Assembly (NCBI GenBank): GCA_947450345.1
Contig: CANFVD010000011.1
Coordinates: forward strand, 1 to 39,660
Origin: Actinomycetota bacterium
GTDB lineage: Bacteria > Actinomycetota > Actinomycetes > Actinomycetales > Microbacteriaceae
DNA length: 39,660 nt
Direction of reading: 5' to 3'
Each line of letters starts with the position of its first letter. Position 1 is the first letter of the stretch. Of this stretch, positions 1 through 8,306 are shown piece after piece. The notes under the pieces were generated by a model. That model was given only the letters and a program-made list of their open reading frames with translations, was not told where the DNA came from and ran no database searches. A program made the position numbers and the translations under genes.

Positions 1-139
1 CATTCACCCCGGATACCTGGCGTGGGTGCTGGAGCGGCTCGTGGCCGGTGAGGTGGTCAACCGCATCACCGTTGACGACGACACGGCCGAGTTTGCCCGG
101 GTCGCACTCGAGCGCATGCTCGCCGCGAAACCGGCTTAG
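1..139 (+). CDS. nadA: Quinolinate synthase NadA, C-terminal 45 codons (partial)
   Basis: Only the 3' end is in the window; reading starts at base 2 and ends at TAG 137-139. The translated tail (HPGYLAWVLERLVAGEVVNR, then ITVDDDTAEFARVALERML) matches the C-terminal helix region typical of NadA. NadA condenses iminoaspartate with dihydroxyacetone phosphate to quinolinate and carries an oxygen-sensitive 4Fe-4S cluster. It lies 9 bases before nadB on the same strand, the usual nadA-nadB-nadC order. The cluster-binding cysteines lie outside the window, so the assignment rests on tail similarity plus context. Confidence 0.85.
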   Translation, partial: IHPGYLAWVLERLVAGEVVNRITVDDDTAEFARVALERMLAAKPA

Positions 140-148
140 GCCTCTCGG

Positions 149-1717
149 ATGACTTCTGGTCACAAGAAACGCGTCGCTGTTGTCGGCAGCGGAATCGCCG
201 GGCTCGTTGCCGCGCTCGAGGCTGCGAAAAACCACGATGTCCTCCTCATTTCAAAGGCCGACCTCGGGGAAAGCAACACGCACTATGCCCAGGGTGGCAT
301 CGCTGCTGTGACCTCGGACGACGACTCCATTGCGTCGCACATCACCGACACCGAAGCGGCCGGTGCGGGATTGTGCTGGCCAGATGCCGTCGCGGCGCTG
401 TGCTCCGAGGGCCCCACGCGCATCAACGACCTCATCGCTCTCGGCGTTCACTTTGACCAAGCGGACGGTCACCTGGCTCGCGGCCTCGAGGCGGCACACT
501 CACACGCGCGGGTGCTGCATGCCGGCGGTGACGCCACGGGAGCCGACATCTCCCGCGCACTCGTCGCGGCTGCGCGATCCCGACTTCTCGGGGTGCATGA
601 GAACGCGTTCCTGACCAAAATCACGACGGATGCGGGACGCGTCACCGGCATCACTTACCTTGATGCGTCAGGCTCGCAGCACGCCGAGGTCGATGTGGTG
701 ATCTTGGCCAGTGGCGGCGCGGGTCAGCTCTACCGGCACACCACGAATCCGAGCGTGACAACGGGCGATGGCGTGGCCGCGGCACTCTGGGCCGGTGCAT
801 GGTTGGCGGACGTGGAGTTTTATCAGTTTCACCCCACCGCTCTCGCCGTCCCCGGGTCGTTCCTCATCTCTGAGGCCGTGCGCGGCGAGGGCGCCACGCT
901 CATCAACGAACGCGGCCATCGGTTCATGCTCGACATCGATCCGCGGGGCGAGTTGGCCCCGCGCGACATCGTGGCCCGGGGCATCCAAGCAGAGATGATT
1001 GCTCAGGGTGGTCAGCCGATCCTGCTAGACGCCACGGGGTTGGGGGCCGCCTTCCTCTCGGAGCGATTCCCGTCGATCAGTGCAGCCTGTCGCCACTACG
1101 GACTGGACTGGTCGCGTGAGCCCATCCCCGTGACTCCCGCAGCCCACTACTGGATGGGTGGCGTCGCCACCGACGTGTGGGGTCGCACCAACGTCGAGGG
1201 CCTCTTCGCCGTGGGAGAGGTGGCCTGCACCGGCGCACACGGGGCAAACCGGCTCGCGTCGAACTCGCTCCTCGAGTCACTCGTGTTTTCGTTCCGAGCC
1301 ATCGCCGCCATCGGGGAGCCGTGGCCGGTCGATGCTCCCGCGCAACGGTGGCGCGACACGGGCCCACTCGACGTCATCGAGCTGGACAAGAAAGACGTAC
1401 TGGCAAAGGCGGACTCGGGGCGCCAGGTCGTTGACCGCGTTGAACTGCAGACCCTGATGTGGGATGACGTGGGTCTCGCGCGCACCGGCGAGCGACTCGA
1501 GACCACGCGGAGTCGCCTGCAATCGTGGCGACCGACACAAAAGAAGCATCGCTTCTTTCCCGACTGGGAAGACGCGAGCCTTCTCACTCTCGCCCACGCG
1601 GTGACCGCCGCCGCTGAGGCCCGTCACGAGTCACGAGGCGCGCACTACCGGCTCGACTACCCCAACACGGCTGCCGACATGGCGCGGCCCGTCATTGTGA
1701 AACGGAGGCTGACATGA
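149..1717 (+). CDS. nadB: L-aspartate oxidase NadB
   Basis: A flavoprotein of 522 residues that oxidises L-aspartate to iminoaspartate, the substrate of NadA. The N-terminal dinucleotide fold is visible (VAVVGSGIAGL near residues 9-19). It is followed by the fumarate-reductase-like signatures THYAQGGIAA, HAGGDATGADI, EFYQFHPTAL and SEAVRGEGATL, and the FAD-closing motif GLFAVGEVACTGAHGANRLA. Length is normal for the family. The ATG at 149 sits 9 bases after the nadA stop with no strong Shine-Dalgarno sequence, so it is probably read from the nadA message. Its stop overlaps the nadC start (ATGA). Confidence 0.96.
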   Translation: MTSGHKKRVAVVGSGIAGLVAALEAAKNHDVLLISKADLGESNTHYAQGGIAAVTSDDDSIASHITDTEAAGAGLCWPDAVAALCSEGPTRINDLIALGVHFDQADGHLARGLEAAHSHARVLHAGGDATGADISRALVAAARSRLLGVHENAFLTKITTDAGRVTGITYLDASGSQHAEVDVVILASGGAGQLYRHTTNPSVTTGDGVAAALWAGAWLADVEFYQFHPTALAVPGSFLISEAVRGEGATLINERGHRFMLDIDPRGELAPRDIVARGIQAEMIAQGGQPILLDATGLGAAFLSERFPSISAACRHYGLDWSREPIPVTPAAHYWMGGVATDVWGRTNVEGLFAVGEVACTGAHGANRLASNSLLESLVFSFRAIAAIGEPWPVDAPAQRWRDTGPLDVIELDKKDVLAKADSGRQVVDRVELQTLMWDDVGLARTGERLETTRSRLQSWRPTQKKHRFFPDWEDASLLTLAHAVTAAAEARHESRGAHYRLDYPNTAADMARPVIVKRRLT

Positions 1718-2592
1718 CCCCGAACGTTGCCAAGCTCGATCAGAACCTTGTCGATGCCACAGTGAGCGAGGCTCTGCACGAAGACGCGCCGACGGGCGAC
1801 GTGACCGCCAACAGCATCATCCCCGCGGACCTTGACGCCACGGCCACACTCATGGCCCGGGAACCGGGAGTGATGGCCGGCGAACAGTTGTTTGAGGCCG
1901 CCTTCCGACTGACCGACCCGCGCATCGAGGTCTCCCTCGAGGTTCGCGACGGCGAATCCTTCGTAGCGGGCGATCTTCTCGCCACCGTGCACGGACCGGC
2001 TCGCGGTGCACTGACCGCTGAACGCGTCGGCCTCAATTTTGTTCAACGCCTCAGCGGCATCGCCACCCTCACCTCTCGGTACGTGGCCGCCGTGGCCGGA
2101 ACGGGTGCCGTGATTCTGGACACGCGCAAGACCACACCCACGCTGCGTGCCTTTGAGCGCCACGCGGTCGCATGCGGAGGCGGCACCAACCATCGCTTCA
2201 GCCTCTCGCACGGCTTCATGGCCAAAGACAATCACCTCGCAGTTCTCGCGGCGGGTGGCAAAGACCTCAGCGTCGAACTGCGCCGCGTGAAAAGCGAACT
2301 CGCCGACAACATCCCGTTTGAAGTTGAAGTCGACCGCCTCGATCAGATTGATGAGGTGCTCGCCGGTGGCGCCGACATCGTGATGCTCGATAATTTCTCA
2401 CTCGCTGACTTAGCGACGGCCGTGGCACACATTGGCGCGCGCGCCCGCACCGAGGCGAGCGGTGGCGTGAATCTCACGACCGTGCGTGGTATTGCCGAAA
2501 CGGGCGTGGACACGATTTCGGTCGGAGCGCTCACCCACAGTGCCCCCGCCCTCGACCTCGGGCTGGACATCTCGCTCGAGACCCAGGACTAA
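1714..2592 (+). CDS. nadC: Nicotinate-nucleotide pyrophosphorylase NadC (quinolinate phosphoribosyltransferase)
   Basis: 292 residues; converts quinolinate and PRPP to nicotinate mononucleotide, the third step of de novo NAD synthesis. The active-site stretch DTRKTTPTLRAFERHAVACG and the following GGTNHRFSLSHGFMAKDNHL are intact, as is the C-terminal barrel motif EVEVDRLDQ...DIVMLDNFS. The start overlaps the nadB stop by four bases (ATGA) and is preceded by GGAGG about 6 bases upstream, so translation is coupled and also directly initiated. The cysteine desulfurase follows 8 bases downstream. Confidence 0.97.
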   Translation: MTPNVAKLDQNLVDATVSEALHEDAPTGDVTANSIIPADLDATATLMAREPGVMAGEQLFEAAFRLTDPRIEVSLEVRDGESFVAGDLLATVHGPARGALTAERVGLNFVQRLSGIATLTSRYVAAVAGTGAVILDTRKTTPTLRAFERHAVACGGGTNHRFSLSHGFMAKDNHLAVLAAGGKDLSVELRRVKSELADNIPFEVEVDRLDQIDEVLAGGADIVMLDNFSLADLATAVAHIGARARTEASGGVNLTTVRGIAETGVDTISVGALTHSAPALDLGLDISLETQD

Positions 2593-2600
2593 CTGACGCC

Positions 2601-3746
2601 ATGTCCACGGTCTATCTCGACAACTCCGCCACGACGCCCGTGAACCCGGCGGCTCTGAACGCGGCCTGGCCGTTCCTGACCAATGAATTTGGCAACGCGT
2701 CGAGCACTCACGAATTGGGTGAGCACGCGGCGCTGGCGTTGGCCGATGCCCGCTCGCGCGTTGCCGAGTTTCTCGGCGCCCGCGCCAGCGATGTGGTCTT
2801 CACGTCGGGTGGAACCGAGGGCGACAACCTGGCCATCATCGGCCTCGCACTCGCCAACCCGAGCGGAAAGCACCTCGTCTCGGCGCGCACCGAACACGAG
2901 GCCGTGTTGGCCGCAGTCGAGTTCCTGACACGCGTGCACGGATTCGACGTGACCTGGCTCGACGTGAGTCGCGATGGATCAGTGGCGCTGCCGGCTCTTG
3001 AGGCGGCCCTGAGGGACGACACCACGCTGGTCACGCTCATGATGGCCAACAACGAGATCGGCACCTGTCACCCCATTCGTGCGATGGCTGCGCTCGCTCA
3101 TGCGCGCGGGGCCTTGTTTCACACGGACGCGGTGGCGGCCGTCGGCTGGTTACCGATTGACGTGCCCGACCTGGGCGTGGACGCCCTCACCCTGAGCGGC
3201 CACAAGATTGGCGCACCCAAAGGGAGCGGGGCAGTCTTCGTGCGTTCGGGTCTCGCCATCGAGCCGCTGTTGCACGGCGGGGGCCAAGAAACGGATCGCC
3301 GCTCGGGTACCGAAAACGTGGCCTGGGCCGTGGCACTGGCGACAGCACTGGATCTCCTTCCGGAGATCCAGACCGACGGGCCGCGCGTGGCACGCCTCCG
3401 CGACGACTTCATTGCGCGCGTGCTGAACACCGTTCCCGCTGCCCGCCTCACCGGCTCCGCCGACGACCGCGTCGTATCCATCGCCTCCTTCACACTCGCG
3501 GGGGTTGGCGGGGAGACCGTGTTGCTCGAGCTCGAACAGCGCGGCGTGATTGTCTCGAGCGGTTCGGCGTGTGCCGCGGGTCGCGACGACCCCTCCCACG
3601 TGCTGATGGCCTGCGGATATACCGAGGACGAGGCCCGCACGTCGGTGCGCTTTAGCCTGTCGCACCACACCACAGCAGATGAACTTGATCGGGCCGCCCG
3701 AGCACTGGCGGAAGCCGTGGACGCCGTGAGCGGACTCGGTCGGTGA
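2601..3746 (+). CDS. NifS/IscS-type cysteine desulfurase of the NAD cluster
   Basis: 381 residues, class V aminotransferase fold. It removes sulfur from L-cysteine through a PLP-bound persulfide. Visible residues: His99 in TEHEAV, PLP lysine Lys202 in LSGHKIGAPKGSG, and the persulfide cysteine Cys324 in SSGSACAAG. Family length is normal. As the fourth gene of a nadA-nadB-nadC-desulfurase string it probably supplies sulfur for the NadA 4Fe-4S cluster, the role proposed for NadS/NifS-like genes in such clusters. That role is inferred from position only. The stop codon lies inside an imperfect 17-base tandem repeat (3726-3776). Confidence 0.93.
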   Translation: MSTVYLDNSATTPVNPAALNAAWPFLTNEFGNASSTHELGEHAALALADARSRVAEFLGARASDVVFTSGGTEGDNLAIIGLALANPSGKHLVSARTEHEAVLAAVEFLTRVHGFDVTWLDVSRDGSVALPALEAALRDDTTLVTLMMANNEIGTCHPIRAMAALAHARGALFHTDAVAAVGWLPIDVPDLGVDALTLSGHKIGAPKGSGAVFVRSGLAIEPLLHGGGQETDRRSGTENVAWAVALATALDLLPEIQTDGPRVARLRDDFIARVLNTVPAARLTGSADDRVVSIASFTLAGVGGETVLLELEQRGVIVSSGSACAAGRDDPSHVLMACGYTEDEARTSVRFSLSHHTTADELDRAARALAEAVDAVSGLGR

Positions 3747-3776
3747 GCGGGCTCGGTCGGTGAATGGGCTCCGACG
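3726..3776. repeat. Imperfect 17-base tandem repeat, three units
   Basis: Units at 3726-3742 (GTGAGCGGACTCGGTCG), 3743-3759 (one difference) and 3760-3776 (GTGAATGGGCTCCGACG, more diverged). The desulfurase stop codon TGA 3744-3746 is in the second unit, so the array spans the 3' end of the gene and the gap to the convergent DUF2470 gene. Confidence 0.8.
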
Positions 3777-3790
3777 CTGAGGTGGCGCCC

Positions 3791-4072
3791 CTAGGGCTCG
3801 TAGACCTCGAGCGCCCGGTCGAGCAGCGTGAAGAGCTGTTCGCGAACCTGATCGCGTGTCGAAATCTCATGCGTCCAAGGCAGGCGAACAAGGGTCTCCT
3901 CGTCGCCAACCATCGCCGAGAAATCGACGCCCACCTCATCGAAGCCCACCATGGTGGCCGCTGTCGCCTCGCGTAAACCACCCAACCACTGCACCATGAC
4001 GAGATTGTTGGCCGATTGGTTGGCGTTCATGTAGGCGCACACGCCCGAAATGATTTCCGAATCAAAGCTCAC
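3791..4072 (-). CDS. DUF2470 domain protein
   Basis: 93 residues beginning MSFDSEIISGVCAYMNANQS. The pattern of an N-terminal helix, a conserved HMN-like segment (here YMNANQSANNLVMVQ) and the later VDFSAMVGDEETLVRLPW matches the stand-alone DUF2470 domain. In the larger HugZ/pyridoxamine-oxidase-like heme-utilisation proteins this domain sits at the C-terminus; here there is no oxidase domain. The GTG start at 4072 has a good Shine-Dalgarno sequence (GGAGG, spacing about 8). It is divergent from the MMPL gene (89-base gap) and convergent with the cysteine desulfurase. The biochemical role is unknown. Confidence 0.75.
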   Translation of the reverse strand: MSFDSEIISGVCAYMNANQSANNLVMVQWLGGLREATAATMVGFDEVGVDFSAMVGDEETLVRLPWTHEISTRDQVREQLFTLLDRALEVYEP

Positions 4073-4149
4073 TGAACTGCCTCCACTGTGGTGTTGAGTC
4101 GAACCCGGCAGGTTCCTTCACTCTGGCACTGAGCCACTTTCCTAGGGTT

Positions 4150-4155
4150 TAGTTT
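4150..4155 (+). promoter_or_regulatory. -10 box of a leaderless promoter for the MMPL gene
   Basis: TAGTTT, six bases, then the GTG at 4162. Transcription would be expected to start at the start codon itself; no Shine-Dalgarno sequence is present. No convincing -35 hexamer. Confidence 0.55.
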
Positions 4156-4161
4156 ATTAGA

Positions 4162-6321
4162 GTGAAGAGTTTCTCCCGCCTCGTGCTCGCCAAGCCTCTT
4201 GTTTCCTTGCTCATTTTCGTGGCACTCATCGCCGGAGCAGGCGTGATGGGATTGCAGGCTTTCTCCAGCCTTCAGTCGTCGGGATACAGCGATCCGGACT
4301 CGGAATCGGGCAAGGTCTACACGACCCTCCAAGATACCTTTGGAAACGACCCCGTCGACCTGGCCATCATTGCCGATTTCCCGACCTCGGTGGACTCCGT
4401 AGAGTCGCTCGCGACAGCCGACCGCTTCACCGCAAAACTCACCAACCTCGAGGGCGTTCGCGAAGTCAGCAGCTATTTCTCGCTCGGAAATCCCCCCACG
4501 CTCACGCTTAGGAGCACCGACGGCAAGGCGGCTTACTTCCTGATCAAGTACGACGCCGCCGCGACACCCGCGGCCGAGACCTCGCTCATCGAAGAGGCCG
4601 CCGGCTCGGAGTTTGAGGGCGTGCAACTGCACTACACCGGCATCCGCGCCATGGCCAACGCGTTGAACCTTGGCATCAGCCACGACATCGCCATCTCTGA
4701 GAGCATCGCCATCCCGCTGAGCATTGTGCTTCTGCTCTTCGTTTTCGGTTCTGTCGTCTCGGCTGGCCTTCCTCTTCTCGTTGGCGGCTCGGCCATCCTG
4801 GGCGGTTTCTTCTTCGTCTGGTTGGCAACGCGCTTCACCGACGTATCCATCTTCTCCGCCAACCTCATCACGGCGCTCGGGCTGGGTCTCGGCATCGATT
4901 ACGCCCTGTTGATTGTCAACCGCTTCCGCGAAGAGCGGGCGCGCGGACTCGAGGTAAAAGACGCGGCCGCCAAGACCATGGAAACCGCCGGACGAACCGT
5001 CTTCTTCTCGGGGCTCACCGTGGCCGTCGTGCTGGCATCCATGGTGATATTTCCGCAGTACTTCCTGCGCTCGTTTGCCTATGCGGGTGTGGGCGTGGTT
5101 GTGGTTGCCGTGTTCGGTGCGCTCGTGGCCCTGCCCGCCATGCTCGCGCTGTTGGGCGATCGCGTGAACAAGCTGAAGGTGCTTCGCGGCAATCTGGCCC
5201 CCAAGGACACCGGCGCCTGGAGCACCGTCTCCCGGTGGGTAATGCGCTGGTCTGTTCCCGTGCTCGTCGTGACGGCGATTGGTCTCGGCGCTCTCATGAG
5301 CCTCGGCGCGGGAGTCAAGTTTGGTCTGGTGGATGAGCGAATCCTGCCCGCCACAGATCCGATTGCCATCTCGAGTGAAATCGTACGCGATCGTTTCGAC
5401 GGGCAAGAGTCGAAGCCGGTCGAAATCATTCTCACGGGAGCCTCTGCCCAGCAGGCGGCCGACTACGCCACCGAGCTCAGCAAACTCGATCACATCACCC
5501 GCGTGCAGTCCGTCGCAGGCATCACCGTCGATGGCCAGACGGACCCCCGCGCAGCAACCGCATTCGCCGACTACGTCTCGGGAGACCAGCAGCGCATCGT
5601 CGCCGTTCACGACGTGGAGGCCCGCAGTAACGATGGAATTGCGGTCACGCAGGACATCCGCGCCCTCGATGAGCCCTTCACCGTTCAGGTGGGTGGCATC
5701 GCCGCCGACTACACGGATTCACTCGACGCCATCACGGCAAAATTGCCGTGGCTAATCCTGTGGGTTTTTGCCGCGACCCTCATTCTGCTGTTCCTCTTCA
5801 CCGGTAGCGTGTTGTTGCCCCTGAAAGCGTTCCTGTTCAACATCATGTCGCTCGGCGCCACCCTCGGCTTCCTCACGTGGGTATTTGTCGGTGGTCACCT
5901 GAAGTGGCTCATCGGCGACTTCACCACCACGGGCAGTATCGATGCGTCGAACATCATTCTGATTGCCGTCGTGACCTTTGGCCTGTCGATGGACTATGAA
6001 CTGTTCCTCCTCAGCCGCATCAAAGAGCAGCACGATGCGGGACTCTCGACAGAAGACTCGGTGGCGCTCGGTCTGCAGCGCAGCGGTCCCATCATCACGG
6101 CCGCCGCACTCGTGCTCGCCGCCAACTTCCTGCCGCTGGCTATCTCGGGAATCTCGAGCATCAAGATGCTGGCCCTCGGCATTTCGTTCGCCATCATCCT
6201 CGACGCCACCGTCGTGCGCGCCCTGCTCGTACCGTCACTGATGAAGCTCTTCGGCAGCGCCAACTGGTGGGCGCCGCGCTGGCTCCGCTGGGTCTACGAC
6301 AAGCTCGGTCTGGCCCACTAG
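4162..6321 (+). CDS. MMPL/RND-family membrane exporter
   Basis: 719 residues with the two-fold RND layout: a TM helix near residues 12-35, a periplasmic domain to about 175, five helices to about 335, a second helix near 365-385, a second external domain, then five C-terminal helices. The paired intramembrane motifs GLGLGIDYALLIVNRFREE (first half) and GLSMDYELFLLSRIKE (second half) hold the Asp-Tyr pairs that in MmpL proteins relay protons. Members export lipids, glycolipids or small hydrophobic molecules; the substrate here cannot be told. The GTG start is supported by TAGTTT six bases upstream. No regulator gene is adjacent. Confidence 0.9.
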   Translation: MKSFSRLVLAKPLVSLLIFVALIAGAGVMGLQAFSSLQSSGYSDPDSESGKVYTTLQDTFGNDPVDLAIIADFPTSVDSVESLATADRFTAKLTNLEGVREVSSYFSLGNPPTLTLRSTDGKAAYFLIKYDAAATPAAETSLIEEAAGSEFEGVQLHYTGIRAMANALNLGISHDIAISESIAIPLSIVLLLFVFGSVVSAGLPLLVGGSAILGGFFFVWLATRFTDVSIFSANLITALGLGLGIDYALLIVNRFREERARGLEVKDAAAKTMETAGRTVFFSGLTVAVVLASMVIFPQYFLRSFAYAGVGVVVVAVFGALVALPAMLALLGDRVNKLKVLRGNLAPKDTGAWSTVSRWVMRWSVPVLVVTAIGLGALMSLGAGVKFGLVDERILPATDPIAISSEIVRDRFDGQESKPVEIILTGASAQQAADYATELSKLDHITRVQSVAGITVDGQTDPRAATAFADYVSGDQQRIVAVHDVEARSNDGIAVTQDIRALDEPFTVQVGGIAADYTDSLDAITAKLPWLILWVFAATLILLFLFTGSVLLPLKAFLFNIMSLGATLGFLTWVFVGGHLKWLIGDFTTTGSIDASNIILIAVVTFGLSMDYELFLLSRIKEQHDAGLSTEDSVALGLQRSGPIITAAALVLAANFLPLAISGISSIKMLALGISFAIILDATVVRALLVPSLMKLFGSANWWAPRWLRWVYDKLGLAH

Positions 6322-6340
6322 TCAGGTCTTCGCACGGCTG

Positions 6341-6694
6341 TCAGCGGGCGAAAGCCTGCTCGCGACGGACTCGGATCAGTTCGGCGATGAGCTCGGCCGA
6401 GAGTGGCTCATCCAGGGGAAACCGCAGGGTTCCGGTCGCCCAGTCGTACTCCGTGAGGCGATCGGCCAACACGGGCAGGACCTTGCCCGAGTGCGGAAAG
6501 TAACTGAGGTGACGAACGAAGGCGCCGAACCCTGCCAGCACCTTGCCCTCAACCCGAAAAGCAGGCATGCCGTAACTGATGCACTCTTCGGCGTCCGGCA
6601 GTGCCGCCCGAATCCGCTCACGAACGGTCTGCAGGGTCGCCCGCTTGGTCGCGTCTAATTCCGCGAGGTAGGCGTCAATCGAGTCGTAGGTCAC
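6341..6694 (-). CDS. DUF1801 (YdhG-like, frataxin-fold) protein
   Basis: 117 residues from a GTG at 6694 (VTYDSIDAYLAELDATKRAT). The segments LQTVRERIRAALPDAEECIS, YGMPAFRVEGKVLAGFGAF, HLSYFPHSG and the C-terminal TLRFPLDEPL are typical of DUF1801, a fold also called YdhG/YdeI-like and compared with frataxin. Related proteins are suggested iron chaperones, but this is not firm. I chose the GTG at 6694 over an ATG at 6712 because TACGCT lies exactly six bases before it, the leaderless geometry seen elsewhere here. It lies 33 bases downstream of a VIT-type iron/manganese transporter, which fits a metal role by association. Confidence 0.78.
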   Translation of the reverse strand: MTYDSIDAYLAELDATKRATLQTVRERIRAALPDAEECISYGMPAFRVEGKVLAGFGAFVRHLSYFPHSGKVLPVLADRLTEYDWATGTLRFPLDEPLSAELIAELIRVRREQAFAR

Positions 6695-6700
6695 GCCACG

Positions 6701-6706
6701 AGCGTA
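6701..6706 (-). promoter_or_regulatory. -10 box of a leaderless promoter for the DUF1801 gene
   Basis: On the minus strand TACGCT, then six bases, then GTG (6694). It decides between two possible start codons. Confidence 0.45.
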
Positions 6707-6727
6707 AAGCATTCACGCGGACGGGTG

Positions 6728-7447
6728 TCACTTACCGCCCACGCCAAACAGAAGTCCCACGCTGTAGGTTGCCGCCACCGCGATGGCACCCAGGATCAGT
6801 TGACGCACGGCACTGCGCCACCAGCGCCTTCTCGTAAAGCGCGCGGTCAGGCCACCAGCAACCAAGAGACCGACGGCACCGACTCCGAGACCCGCGGCCA
6901 ACGAGTTAAACCCGAACGCATAGGGAATCAGGGGAATAAAGGCCCCCGACGCGAACATGGCGAAAGAGGACACGGCGGCAATCCACGGTGACGGCTTCGT
7001 TTCGGGATCAAGACCAAGCTCATGCGTGATGTGTAGCCGAGGAGCGATGTCGTGATTCGCGTGGACTTCCCGGGCGGCAACGTCGGCTGTCTTGGTCGTC
7101 ATCCCCATCGCGATGAACGCGACCTTCAGCTCATTCTGCTCGCCGACCGGATTGCGCTTGTGCGCCTCTCGCTCAATGTCGAGTTCGGAGTCAACCTGTT
7201 CGTTCTGAGTCCTGACCGAGGTGTACTCCCCCAGAGCCATCGAAAAAGATCCCGCAACGAGGCCGGCGACACCGGTCAGCACGATGGTGCCCGACGATGC
7301 GCCGGCAGCACCGATTCCCGCGATGAGAGAGATGTTTGACACGAGGCCATCCATGGCGCCGAACACGGCCGCTCTGAGCCAGCCACCGGAGACATCGGGA
7401 TGTTTGTGATCGTGGTCATGCGGGTCTTGATGGATTGGCTCGTCCAT
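6728..7447 (-). CDS. VIT1/CCC1-family iron/manganese transporter
   Basis: 239 residues. A histidine/aspartate-rich cytoplasmic N-terminus (HQDPHDHDHKHPD, residues 6-18) precedes the first helices with the family signature VFGAMDGLVSNISLIAGIGA and SFSMALGEYTSVRTQNEQ. An acidic cytosolic loop follows (SELDIEREAHKRN), then three C-terminal helices from about residue 155. VIT/CCC1 proteins move Fe2+ or Mn2+ across membranes. The ATG is preceded by GAGGG at good spacing. It is divergent from the COG4705 gene; a DUF1801 protein follows. Which metal it carries cannot be read from the sequence. Confidence 0.9.
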   Translation of the reverse strand: MDEPIHQDPHDHDHKHPDVSGGWLRAAVFGAMDGLVSNISLIAGIGAAGASSGTIVLTGVAGLVAGSFSMALGEYTSVRTQNEQVDSELDIEREAHKRNPVGEQNELKVAFIAMGMTTKTADVAAREVHANHDIAPRLHITHELGLDPETKPSPWIAAVSSFAMFASGAFIPLIPYAFGFNSLAAGLGVGAVGLLVAGGLTARFTRRRWWRSAVRQLILGAIAVAATYSVGLLFGVGGK

Positions 7448-7520
7448 GACGCCCTCTTCTCATTCCTTGCCAATTTTGTCACAGGCGAGTAGCTCACAGC
7501 CCACTCATAGAAAGTGCTGG

Positions 7521-7526
7521 TTGTCT
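7521..7526 (+). promoter_or_regulatory. Weak -10-like element before the COG4705 gene
   Basis: TTGTCT, six bases, then GTG 7533. The spacing matches the leaderless pattern of the window but the second base is T rather than A, so this is weak support. Confidence 0.3.
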
Positions 7527-7532
7527 CGACAC

Positions 7533-8294
7533 GTGAATTCTGAATCCCGCGCCCTTGCCGTCAAAGTCCCCGCGATTACCGCCTTCTTCTGGATCATAAA
7601 GATTCTCGCTACGACGGTGGGTGAAACCTTTGCCGACTTCCTCAACCAGACCCTTGGCTGGGGGCTGTCAGGCACAGCTTTGGCAATGACCCTTTTTCTG
7701 GTCATGGTTCTTGTGGTCCAGTTCAGTCTTCGCCGCTACATCCCTGCCGTGTATTGGCTTGCCATCGTGGCGATTAGCACTGTGGGCACTCTTCTCACCG
7801 ACTGGCTTCACGATGGTGTGGGCGTCGAAAACTGGCAGTCGATTATCGTTTTCGCCATCGCACTTGCCCTCACTCTCCTCATCTGGTTTGCCAAAGAGCG
7901 GACCCTCGCCATGAAGTCAATCAATACCCGCGTTCGCGAGGCGTTCTATTGGCTTGCCATGCTCTTTACCTTCGCCCTGGGAACTGCAGGCGGGGACATC
8001 TTCTTGGATGACATGGGCCTCCCCTTGATAATCACCTTCATTGGCTTCGCCGTCGCTCTCCTGGTCCTACTGGTCCTGTGGCGGGTCGGTGTTGTCGGAA
8101 GTGTCCTTGCATTTTGGATTGCCTGCGTGCTCACGCGTCCACTCGGGGCAGCCTTGGGTGACCTGATCTCGCTGCCCACTGACGAAACAGGACTTGGCTG
8201 GGGTGCGGCAATTACTTCGTACATATTTCTTGCCATCATCGCTGCGCTCGTCATGTACTTGTCGATGAGCAAGCGCGACCAGATCAAGGTCTGA
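7533..8294 (+). CDS. COG4705-type multi-pass membrane protein
   Basis: 253 residues from GTG 7533. Family hallmarks: VPAITAFFWIIKILATTVGE near the N-terminus, the repeated half EAFYWLAMLFTFALGTAGGD (about residues 157-176), and a positively charged C-terminus. About eight helices; the two halves look related (WIIKILATTVGETFADF versus WLAMLFTFALGTAGGDIF), as in an internally duplicated transporter-like protein. The function of the family is unknown. An in-frame ATG at 7446 would overlap the start of the divergent VIT gene and add an unlikely hydrophilic leader, so I reject it. Convergent with tadC, 12 bases apart. Confidence 0.8.
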   Translation: MNSESRALAVKVPAITAFFWIIKILATTVGETFADFLNQTLGWGLSGTALAMTLFLVMVLVVQFSLRRYIPAVYWLAIVAISTVGTLLTDWLHDGVGVENWQSIIVFAIALALTLLIWFAKERTLAMKSINTRVREAFYWLAMLFTFALGTAGGDIFLDDMGLPLIITFIGFAVALLVLLVLWRVGVVGSVLAFWIACVLTRPLGAALGDLISLPTDETGLGWGAAITSYIFLAIIAALVMYLSMSKRDQIKV

Positions 8295-8306
8295 CCGCTC
8301 GGCTCG

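Noticed and set aside
4069-5610. Long minus-strand open frame (513 codons) opposite the MMPL gene
   Set aside because: It is antisense to a clear transporter, is extremely rich in Gly/His/Glu/Asp with no family motif, and lacks a start signal. High-GC codon bias produces such shadows.
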